Below are positions 28,291 to 37,500 of a stretch of DNA of 37,500 nucleotides, piece after piece (positions within the stretch are counted from its first letter, which is position 1; the number at the start of each line of letters is the position of its first letter). The translations under genes and the position numbers were made by a program. The DNA is taken from the NCBI GenBank assembly GCA_001586965.3, contig LUCW03001368.1, positions 1-37,500 on the forward strand, in the 5' to 3' direction. Below the pieces are notes generated by a model. The model ran no database searches and was not told the DNA's origin. It was given only the letters and a program-made list of their open reading frames with translations. The stretch is from Sphaeroforma sirkka (Eukaryota; Opisthokonta; Ichthyosporea; Ichthyophonida).

Positions 28291-29413
28291 AATGGCCAAG
28301 ATAGCACGCATATACTCCCTCCCCTAAAAAGAAAGCAGCTATGTCTATCCCTCTCAGATCCTTCGCAAGTGGTGATGATTAATTGTAACGTACGACCGTA
28401 ATATAAACATACGAGTATATTCTGTGCATTGCGCTAGCGATTCAAATATAGTAAACAATGATATGAATTCTAGAATATTGTACACAACAAAACTGTATAT
28501 CTTGGAGCAGCTAGATATGTGCTAACTGGGACTAAATATGTACACCCATGTGATTGTTCCTCCAACCCCCCCTAATATAATCCAATCGATTGGGCGATAC
28601 AACTGTAGCGTGTATTGTTTTTGCACACTATTGTGAGACCTCGGAGGTAGTCGGGGAATTGTACAATCATTTTTTGTCTTTGTACTATGGCGGTGCGGGC
28701 TTAGAAGTTCACGAGGGTTTATACAGCCACCTATATATAGTGAACTTATTCTCGATATTGTACTGCACGTATTCAGAATTTTGATTCAAAGGCAATCTCA
28801 AAGTTGCGAAAAAGAGCCTCTGCGAAGTCGATGTCACAGGCTATTGACGCAGTAGCGAATCGGTTGCTATTTTAAGTTTGGTAGGGTGCATGTCCCGAAA
28901 ACAAAAATCTAATTAGTGACAATTTGTATATTAAGAAACCCCACCAAGCCAGAACAATTGTTTGTTGACTGCCACTTCTCTACCATGAACCGTCGCCAAG
29001 GAAGTATGCATCGTGATATGAATTTCCACATCAGAATAGCTATACCCAAACTTCCTCGATCATTTCATTACATTCGGAATGATTGTTTTGGCGTGGTTTT
29101 AGTACGGTGTCTTGCTTCCTTCTGACGCAGGCTGATCTACTAGTCTTGCTGTATTCTGTGGTGTGGTACGACTAAACATACCTTTCTATGTCGCATGTCT
29201 GCCAGGAAGAAGCCTTGGAGGTCAGAATATAACTAAATGTCATTTAGCACTGAATATGTATTAAATGATGCCTACGCATGGACTTGTGATATCTCCAACT
29301 ATCACTTGACATCGTATTTTCTGAAGCGACAGATCTATGAAGACCGCTTAGACTCATAGTTGGGATGCATATCAGAAATGAAACTATCTGACGTGCAAAG
29401 TAGGCATTCGAAT
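28291..29413. other. No gene recognised
   Basis: Short frames only (64 and 69 codons at 28590 and 28916), without recognised domains. It is the flank between the solo LTR and the B duplication. Confidence 0.45.
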
Positions 29414-30531
29414 CTCAACCACGGCTTCTCAAGTTTCTTTTACACAAATACTATATTCACGATGGGGTCCATTTACTGTTGATATGTTCGCCGCAGAACA
29501 TAACAAACAGGTTTCTGAATATAGGTCGTTGACACATCCTAAAGGTGATGCATTTCAGCTTGACTTATCAAAGCATAATGCGTGGGCTAACCCACCTTGT
29601 CAACTTATCGCACAGTTATTAAATTAGGTTAATATTACTAAATCTACCATTACGCTGTGTTGTCCCTTACGTAACTCCGACCCATGAATACGTGATTTAA
29701 TTAATATGATTCAAGACGAACCTATCTATGTCGACCGTGAAACCGACACGTTCTTGTATCAGGGATCCTATTCTATTAAGAAGACACCTTGGAAACACAC
29801 CATTGTTTGTCGCATCGGTCCTGCAGGTACCACTAAGTGGAAACCCTCAACCGAATTCTTAGCTAAACTGGAGGAGTCTAAAGAGTTTGAACAAAAGCTC
29901 AAGACTCGTACAACACATGCACCCAACACGATTGCAGTCGAGGTAATGCCGATTGAAACGGCATTAGATCGTAAAAACATGGAACTAGCTAAGGCCATGG
30001 ATCAAAGACTCAAAACTCTAAGAGAACCTGAAGCTCGCACTCAACTACTTAAAGCGCTGCTTAACGAACAGCCAGGAGTTGCGAAACAACTGAAGAAGAT
30101 ACTTCAACAATCTAATGTTGTCAATTATGTATCTCAGGAGTCTACCCCTCCTGATACTGAGGTTGCCCTTTCCAACAGGACTATGGTTCATCCAGCCAGC
30201 GTTACGCAGAATCTGACTGACTTAGAGGAGCTCGAAAGTAGAGTTAAAATTATACATAATTTAACGCATCGAGCATATGAGCATACTTATAAAATGGCTA
30301 TTCGTGTAGGGCTTGATCACCCGGCGCTGAAAGAAACCATACGTGAAGTATACCGACGCTGTACTGATTGTGTGAAAAGAACCAGATCAAGCGATACGGT
30401 TGGGCACCCCTAAAAGTGCGACAGAAGACCAACCGATGCGCCGAGTCATAGTCGATTTGGTTAAACTCCCGCGATCCAAGCATACTGGCGATGTATATAT
30501 CTGTCATTTCTTATGTGTGGCTTCGGGCTAT
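29414..30531 (+). pseudogene. Truncated family B copy, first unit of duplication
   Basis: After 44 bases of non-B flank, B homology starts at about 29458 inside the Dam-like domain (CGATGGGGTCCATTTACTG) and ends at about 30531 in the integrase core. Two substitutions create stops within the Dam-like domain: TAT to TAG near 29627 and TGG to TGA near 29686. The frame 29706-30413 then reads MIQDEPIYVDRETDTF, the linker and the zinc-binding region (THRAYEHTYKMAIR, RRCTDC). A two-base insertion after CTGATTGTG breaks it. Only about 1.07 kb of B is present, with no LTR. It shares flank and stops with the next unit. Confidence 0.8.
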
Positions 30532-30669
30532 TCTAGAAGCGTACGGTGCAGGAGTGGCAGCGGATTGTATCGTCCCAGCAATAGCGGATGTACCTCCTAT
30601 GGCAGTTAGAGTTCTTCCTGATTCACCATTGTATCGTCGGTCTTTATAAAACTGGCACTCTGGGTTTTG
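30532..30669. other. Spacer between duplicated B units
   Basis: 138 bases with no B homology separate the end of the first unit from the repeat of the 5' flank. They may represent host sequence or filler DNA introduced at the duplication breakpoint. Confidence 0.5.
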
Positions 30670-32910
30670 CTCAACCACGGCTTCTCAAGTTTCTTTTACA
30701 CAAATACTATATTCACGATGGGGTCCATTTACTGTTGATATGTTCGCCGCAGAACATAACAAACAGGTTTCTGAATATAGGTCGTTGACACATCCTAAAG
30801 GTGATGCATTTCAGCTTGACTTATCAAAGCATAATGCGTGGGCTAACCCACCTTGTCAACTTATCGCACAGTTATTAAATTAGGTTAATATTACTAAATC
30901 TACCATTACGCTGTGTTGTCCCTTACGTAACTCCGACCCATGAATACGTGATTTAATTAATATGATTCAAGACGAACCTATCTATGTCGACCGTGAAACC
31001 GACACGTTCTTGTATCAGGGATCCTATTCTATTAAGAAGACACCTTGGAAACACACCATTGTTTGTCGCATCGGTCCTGCAGGTACCACTAAGTGGAAAC
31101 CCTCAACCGAATTCTTAGCTAAACTGGAGGAGTCTAAAGAGTTTGAACAAAAGCTCAAGACTCGTACAACACATGCACCCAACACGATTGCAGTCGAGGT
31201 AATGCCGATTGAAACGGCATTAGATCGTAAAAAAAACATGGAACTAGCTAAGGCCATGGATCAAAGACTCAAAACTCTAAGAGAACCTGAAGCTCGCACT
31301 CAACTACTTAAAGCGCTGCTTAACGAACAGCCAGGAGTTGCGAAACAACTGAAGAAGATACTTCAACAATCTAATGTTGTCAATTATGTATCTCAGGAGT
31401 CTACCCCTCCTGATACTGAGGTTGCCCTTTCCAACAGGACTATGGTTCATCCAGCCAGCGTTACGCAGAATCTGACTGACTTAGAGGAGCTCGAAAGTAG
31501 AGTTAAAATTATACATAATTTAACGCATCGAGCATATGAGCATACTTATAAAATGGCTATTCGTGTAGGGCTTGATCACCCGGCGCTGAAAGAAACCATA
31601 CGTGAAGTATACCGACGCTGTACTGATTGTGAAAAGAACCAGATCAAGCGATACGGTTGGGCACCCCTAAAAAAGTGCGACAGAAGACCAACCGATGCGC
31701 CGAGTCATAGTCGATTTGGTTAAACTCCCGCGATCCAAGCATACTGGCGATGTATATATCTGTCATTTCTTATGTGTGGCTTCGGGCTATAACTTGCTTT
31801 ATGCAATACCGAACAAACGTCCACAAACAGTGGCAGAATTATGCTATCACGTCTTTAATGACTTCGGTTTGGTCAGGCATGACCCATAGGCGTGGTGTTC
31901 CTTACAAACCTCAAACGCAGGGTGCAAATGAGACACGTCATAGAGAACTTAAGAAACTCTTGCGTACCGCACTAGACGACGTTGAGGATATGTGGCCTTA
32001 TCATTTGAAATGGGTTCAGACTCAAATGAATAACTGTATGAATTCTCAAACTGGTACACTCCCGTTTCACTATTTCTTTGGCCGCTATAGTGAATTACAA
32101 GCATCGTTTGATAAAACTGCGCCCGAGAAACACGTTACCCCGTGGCTACAAAGGATTGAGAATATGCAGAACGTTGTTTACCCCTGTTTACTCGAGCACA
32201 AGAATCGTGTCCTACTTAAAGCGTATGACCGATGGAATAACACTAAGAACATTGTTCAGTTCAAAGTCGGCGATTATGTTAACATTATAAATCAAAACGC
32301 CAACGTTACCGAACTCTCTTCTAAGACGATAGGATCTTTTGTTATTTCCTACCATGATGAGAAGAGTGATACTTACGAAGTGAATAACATTGATGGTACT
32401 AGCGCAACCAATCTAGGCACTCACCGTATCCCTACCTCCGAACTCTCATTCGCTCGCTCATTTGATTCTGAGGTACCAGTTATGGAGTCACAAGTCAAAG
32501 ATATAATTGACAAAACATCCGAAGACGGTTACACTTACTACAAGACCCGTTTCATGGGTGGGACAGTAGCTTGGCTAACCTCCGATGCATTTCGTAAATC
32601 TCGCGACTTTCTTCGTATCTTTAATAAGAAATGGAATAAGCGTTTACATAAGAACACACGAGATAAACGAAAAGGGTTTCCTCAGGTGACTACAAACCCT
32701 GACGGATCTGAAATTCCCTATTTGCCACCTACTTCCTACGTGACTAAACTTTCTGATCTGCTTACCAACAGTGCAGAAAATTGTTCAAACTTACCTAATG
32801 AAGAACAGCCTTTGGCTAATACCTTACCAAATAATAAACGTAAGGCGCCTACATCGGAAATGGTTACTGGACCAAATACTAAACGACATAGAGTACAACA
32901 TGAGTCTTGA
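30670..32910 (+). pseudogene. Family B copy, second unit: Dam-like end, integrase, chromodomain
   Basis: It starts with the same flank (CTCAACCACGGCTTCTCAAG) and the same two stops in the Dam-like domain as the previous unit, then extends to the true end of pol. A frame at 30962-31723 covers the linker and zinc domain, and 31750-32910 covers the rest. Core DDE sequence is interrupted by a roughly 70-base deletion at about 31871 that removes the second catalytic Asp (DNGSEF in the copy at 10294). Downstream are GANETRHRELKK, TIGSFVISYHDE (GPY/F position, Pro to Ser) and the chromodomain-like VKDIIDKTSEDGYTYYKTRF region. It ends at the stop 32908-32910. Confidence 0.8.
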
Positions 32911-33037
32911 ACTTGTACATATAGGCACATACTTACTCGATAAGTCATGACCGAAACCGTTTTTACTTTGGTTTTCGCTTTACCAACTAGATCGTATCTT
33001 AACGTATGTTCGTAGTTCTAAAAGCTACTGGGGGCTA
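32911..33037 (+). promoter_or_regulatory. Family B 3' untranslated region and polypurine tract, second copy
   Basis: It corresponds base for base to 11385-11511, with ACTGGGGG at 33027-33034 just before the LTR start. Confidence 0.6.
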
Positions 33038-33381
33038 TGTAAAAATACGGCCTCCGGTCAGTCTAAAATATCAAGATCAATTGAGAGAATACATTGGTTT
33101 TTATTTATATTTTAAATAATTCAATACAAGCTCTTTTTCCAATATTTCCAAAGTGTTCTTAATTCACTTTGATGGCTCCAATAGCCTGAGTATTTGGTAT
33201 GACTCATCTACTTGGACCTATTTGAAGACATTAGTAGATGTAGGATATTATAAACTAAATTTTATACTCTCCGAACTACTACTTATAGATTTTGGTCCTC
33301 CCGCCAATCTCCAAAATTCAATCTAAATTGTATTTTAGCTTAATATAGTTTGAAACCTAGTAATTTCCATCGAAGTTTACA
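33038..33381 (+). repeat. Family B 3' LTR with internal deletion
   Basis: It starts TGTAAAAATACGGCC and ends TTTACA like the full LTR at 11512-12106, but is 344 bases long. About 250 bases are missing between CTCCAAAATTCAAT and CTAAATTGTATTTTAG, positions that in the full copy flank the T-rich block starting AATAAGTCTTTTT. Confidence 0.8.
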
Positions 33382-33403
33382 GTAGCAAGTAAAATCAAAA
33401 GCT

Positions 33404-33655
33404 GACACCCTATAATCACGTTGCCTAACACTCTATAATCACGTTGTCTAACACCCTATAATCACGTTGCCTTACACCCTATATTCATGTTGCCTAACAC
33501 TCCACAATCACGTTGCCTTACACCCTATAATCACATTGCCTAACACCCTATAATCACGTTGCCCAACACCCTATAATCACAATGCCTGACACCCTATGAT
33601 CACGTTGTCTAACACCCTATATCATGTTGCCTAACACCCTATAGTCACGTTGCCT
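33404..33655 (+). repeat. 23-bp minisatellite, 11 units
   Basis: The consensus is ACACCCTATAATCACGTTGC plus CTA. Eleven units, one of 22 bases, run without gaps from 33404 to 33655, starting 22 bases after the B LTR. Units differ by one to four substitutions. There are no unique spacers, so it is not a CRISPR array. Confidence 0.9.
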
Positions 33656-35815
33656 AACACTTAACACTCACTGTCAGCATTAAAATTGTGGACATATATC
33701 TACAGCACTATTCGACACCTTAACGGCTCGATATCGACAACATGATTGCACTGAGACTTTTTTATGATAAATTTTAAACCTACCATACTAGGGAGCAGTT
33801 GATCTTCTTCGCTTTATAAATCTCGTGCACACAATGGAGTCTTTGAAAAGAAAGTTGAAGCAAAGTTGCTCTACTCAAATTCCATGGCGTTTACTTTGGA
33901 CTTGAGTGTAGAAAATAACGCGTTCCTGACTTTAATAGTTGAAACATGTTTGTGTATCTAAATTCTTAGATATGGAATACGCACAAAATATAGCAAAAAT
34001 ATAGAGCTGAATAAAACTACGTTGCTTTGAGAATCAGGACACTATAGTATGTATACTTTAGAGACGAGTGTCTCTATAGAAAAGAAATTATTCAAGCATT
34101 CAAATTTGATTCAATACGAGAGTCACGAATGCTTTCAATAATCTTGCGGAATTCTACCTACTAAGTAAGTTGAATTCGAGATATTGCATTTACTCGAAAA
34201 ACAGGGTGACAATATTAACAGGATAACTATATGTAATGAGATTTTAAAATACCTTCAACCGACTCGTCCGATGCTCGTGCTGTTTTCAGTATATTATCTA
34301 ATGCTTCTCTGTACTGAGTCATGACTCGATTTCCTGGATGGTTATGAAGCGCTCAATTGGCGGTGTATGTGACAGCCGAAGCTGCTACAACACGTGTCGC
34401 ATATAAAAGCAGCAGCCTAATTTAGTACATCGATCATACCGATATCATATCGATTTATATAATTTCAATTTTAAATCACATAACTTCTATTTATGTTCTC
34501 AGTGCATCTAAAAAGGTGACTTAAAGAACGCACATAAAGGACAAACTCTGCAGACAGCTGTGCGTTCACTAGTTTCTGTCTGCTTTTATCATAGGTCGCC
34601 GTATTTGCAATGGGCTCCTCATACGAAGCTTAGAAATGTACGCACAAGTTAAGTAGAATAAAATAGCATAACGAGTAGACATACCTTAATATTCGACCGT
34701 CAACTTGGCTACCTTTGAGCATGTAGGCTGATCAAAAGCAAATAAGCAAACATGATTGCATTAAAAAAAAGCAAACTATCAGACAGGTTTTTTTCTCCAC
34801 CTGCGTATATTTGTCCAAATAAATACAATTTGTATAGAGAAGATGGGCGAAAAAATCAATCATGTACACCTCAACGATCTTCCCTCAACGATCTTCATCC
34901 ATGCAGATGAATTAAAGATCTAACAATAGTATTTGTCGGTATCTCCAAATATGTATACAGTGATAAAACCTCGAATAGTTTCCTTCGCGTATGGCCGTAG
35001 CAAAACAAATGTATACTAGGCTATCGTATTATATTTGTGTGCTAAGAACGAAAACTGCTACGTAAAGGAATATTTACTTCTAGAAAAATGAACGTATCCA
35101 TGTTATCAAAAAAATATGAATTAAGCTTTCACATAATATTCGCCGAAACTTTTGTATCCCTATCTGGTGTTCGCTCGTCGACAACAATACTATTCGTTGG
35201 CGTGCACACTTTGATAACAGGTAGTTATCACTTAAACGATCTATTCCCACTGCACGCAACATTCGATAGCTAGACTTTTATAGCTTTTAAGTTATGCTGT
35301 GCTATTTCTTGTTTTAATCTAGCAAGTAGTTACCCAGCAGTGCATCTGAAAAGTCTGATATCTAGTACTACATTCACACAGCATATCGCTCTTAGCGTAC
35401 TATACTAAATGCATTTCCACAAGTGGTTGGTCGTAGCCAGACAAGGCCCAGCACAAACTCTACAAAGTCGACCGTACCGATACACGATTCTCCCGCCATT
35501 AGTGATGTTAGTACGTTCGTCCTGATGGCGAGTAAGTTTCTATTTATATCGTGATCCATACATGGAGCTATTCTATGATCGATAATTCCCGCACTTGGAG
35601 AGCGTATCGAAAATAGACACTTCGTGCACATCTTGATTATCAGTTTATTTATTGGTCCCTAAACGAACACCAGGAATTCATTGTCGTAGGAATAAAACAA
35701 TAACCGTCATAGTTTCATTCAAATAGCATCCATACTCTTGTTGATTCGGTTATTGTCGTTGATATGAGAGGGAAAAAAAGCGATGAAAGAATTTTTGTCT
35801 GAGATGTGTTCTTAC
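33656..35815. other. AT-rich DNA, no supported gene
   Basis: No frame above 79 codons, no transposon motifs. A minus frame at 35392-35631 (79 codons, PSAGIIDHRIAPCMDHDINR) has a protein-like composition and could be an exon downstream of the candidate first exon at 35816-35855, but I cannot place the splice acceptor and do not recognise a family. Confidence 0.35.
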
Positions 35816-35855
35816 CACCAGCGCCGGATATTCCAATAGTGCCAATTATTTTCAT
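35816..35855 (-). CDS. Candidate first exon of a spliced gene
   Basis: On the minus strand, ATG at 35855 begins MKIIGTIGISGAG and runs directly into GGTAAGAAC, a good 5' splice-site consensus, at 35815. The hydrophobic strand followed by a Gly-rich turn is the usual opening of a nucleotide- or dinucleotide-binding fold. The continuation is uncertain: joining to the frame at 35392-35631 would need an acceptor I cannot identify in the right phase. It could be chance. If real, it is one of the few host genes in the window. Confidence 0.25.
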
Positions 35856-35973
35856 CAATGTCGTTCACATGATAACATGTGGAACATAAGCAATTTCCGT
35901 TGTTATTGAAAATGGATCTCTCGGCAAAGTATCTACGGTTGACATATGCGCATTTATACTATGATCATACCGA

Positions 35974-36065
35974 AATTCATATTTCAAATCTTGCATGGCA
36001 TAATTCATATTTCCTCAAATCTTGCGTGGAACATAATTCATACTTCTTCACATCTTGCGTGGCAT
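35974..36065 (+). repeat. Imperfect direct repeat, three units of 28-33 bp
   Basis: AATTCATATTTC...ATCTTGC followed by a TGG and CAT core occurs at 35974, 36002 and 36035 with small indels. No coding role is evident. Confidence 0.7.
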
Positions 36066-36453
36066 GTACTGAACTGGGTGCTCTTAATTTCAGTAAGCTT
36101 CTCTATGATTCTTTGTTTGTACAAGCACTGTTGTATACATCATGGTTTTCACCATTGTATATTCGGTAAACATACAATCTGTTATCCGCTAATGAGAACA
36201 ACTCATACCGTGTGTTACTTTTAAAATCCTCATCCATATTCAGCAAGGGACCCGTATGAATTGCATTAGGTCAGTGGAATACCATTTTTATAGTAATCGA
36301 CTTGTGCATGAATATATTCCAAGCAGTGACTTTTGACAATAAACATTGTCCATAGGTAGTGCAGAGATTACACAAGCTCCTCCAGTGATTTTTTAATAGA
36401 CAATTTATTCACTAAAATTCAATACTTGCGCACATACGACACTAGTAATTCTT

Positions 36454-36765
36454 TTGTATTCTTACGACACTTGTATTCTTGAATATAGAACATCGTATAT
36501 ATGTATTGCTCAAGTAAATGCATGTAGAAGAGAGAGTTTAGACCACTATATCAATCCGCTCTACCGCAGGAATCTGGAGCATAAATTGCGACACCCAGCG
36601 AACGAGCTCGCTATTCATTTTATCAAACCAAATAAATCACACAACGGCGAACAAAGAGATAAGTTGACATGGTGCCGCAAAGGTACTCGTTACTGCATTG
36701 AACAATGTCATACTGAGTGCTGCCGTTTGAGACAGTGTCTTTTGGATCACTTTTCCGACATATAA
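36454..36765 (+). other. Open frame of 103 codons, unknown
   Basis: The longest frame in the right-hand 4 kb. It is rich in Cys, Arg and His toward its C-terminus (GTRYCIEQCHTECCRLRQC) and has no signal peptide or domain I recognise. It could be a small gene, an exon, or chance. Nothing around it (no clear promoter or poly(A) signal) helps decide. Confidence 0.2.
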
Positions 36766-37362
36766 CGAGAAACAACTTGATAGCCACTGCTTCCAACAGT
36801 GACCGTACATGATTTTGGGACTACACCAACGAACCTCTGATACCTATGATCTAAGTAGACCATTACAGCAACACGGCATTGAGAACTTAAGATAAATTTA
36901 AACTTCCCTCAAATGCGTGCCATAATTTCTTATCAGTCTGAAGCTCTACAAGGTATGGCGAATGATGTGTGGGGCTGTATCATTGTTGGGCGCTTCCTAA
37001 AAGTCAATGCCCATGATATTCCAAACAATAAGAGATTTTGTAAAAAATTCTGCACGCGGACTCGCTAAAATTATTTTTTATTTTTCACCTCGTCTCTGAT
37101 GATTGTCTGTCCTAAAAGAAATGCATGATGCGACCTTCAATTCCATTTTAGTCCGAAGACATTGCACGGTTTGTATACACTTTATAAAGTAACATAAATA
37201 CATATACGAATTGAAAGGCCGAGCGACGTCATTGTTATTCGAGTGGGTTCAATTCAGTTTTTGATCTGGTTTGCTATATTTTAGAAGTCAACTAAGTATA
37301 TAAATTTAATATTAAAATGTGCCTATGAGTGTACTAGCTCAGAGCAACGCTAGTATAATTAA

Positions 37363-37500
37363 CTACAACACTATAATGTCTGCATCAGTGATAACAATCT
37401 TTCCATTTTCATCTGGCGGTGGTATGTTTGGAGAATTGGGGTACATGGATGCACCAGAAGTATCACTAAGAATTGACGGTTGCGCATATCCACCCGCAGC
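37363..37500 (-). CDS. C-terminal end of a gene running off the right edge
   Basis: The minus strand is open from the window edge to a TAG at 37363-37365, giving 45 residues. The sequence has a Gly/Pro/Ser/Asn-rich stretch (GGYAQPSILSDTSGASMYPN, then SPNIPPPDENGK) and a hydrophobic C-terminus IVITDADIIVL. Codon use and lack of stops differ from the surrounding AT-rich DNA. I do not recognise the family; a low-complexity tail ending in a short conserved-looking peptide is all that is visible. It may be only the last exon. Confidence 0.4.
   Translation of the reverse strand, partial: AAGGYAQPSILSDTSGASMYPNSPNIPPPDENGKIVITDADIIVL

Noticed and set aside
33404..33655. Possible CRISPR array
   Set aside because: The 23-bp units abut each other without spacers, so this is a minisatellite.

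Overview
This is eukaryotic DNA dominated by long-terminal-repeat retrotransposons. I see no bacterial operon, Shine-Dalgarno organisation, rRNA, tRNA or CRISPR array. The genome looks like that of a small protist or fungus-like eukaryote, because the base composition is AT-leaning and the density of decayed Ty3/gypsy elements is high. The sequence does not let me name the lineage.

At least three element families are layered here. Family A has LTRs of about 200-257 bases that start TGTGGTC and end in ACA. It has a long leader, a gag with a zinc-knuckle-like motif, a retropepsin, RT, RNase H, a Dam-like methyltransferase domain, and (from a second copy) an integrase tail with a chromodomain. 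Family B has LTRs of about 595 bases (TGTA...TTTACA) and the same RT-RNase H-Dam-like-integrase-chromodomain order. Family C is a more decayed gag/protease remnant related to B. A fourth remnant near 23.3-23.55 kb has only the integrase GPY/F region and a chromodomain-like tail. All copies seen are broken by frameshifts, stops, deletions or rearrangements.

Layout. 1-338: end of a B LTR. 1299-7593: family A 5' LTR, leader, gag, PR, RT, RH and Dam-like domain on the + strand, joined at about 7593 to the 3' two-thirds of a family B element (RT to chromodomain, 3' LTR ending at 12106). 12107-12846: reversed, internally deleted B fragment. 12847-14547: 3' end of a minus-strand A element (LTR, G-run polypurine tract, minisatellite-bearing 3' region, integrase/chromodomain), abutting at about 14548 a + strand RT segment of an A-like element. 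15419-22757: minus-strand A 5' regions, including a nested LTR, a 1.15-kb tandem triplication carrying a TATA-like box and the gag start, a long leader, and a tandemly duplicated LTR with flank. 23269-26760: other element remnants. 28039-28290: solo A LTR. 29414-33381: tandemly duplicated B copies and a deleted B LTR. 33404-33655: 23-bp minisatellite. 33656-37500: AT-rich DNA, probably host sequence, with weak signs of spliced genes and the C-terminal end of a gene running off the right edge.

The two most interesting signals are a Dam-type N6-adenine methyltransferase-like domain built into chromodomain Ty3/gypsy polyproteins, and an RNA-like structure in the A LTR whose outer stem pairs LTR sequence with sequence just past the presumed primer-binding site. 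That stem has changed sequence between copies while keeping its pairing.
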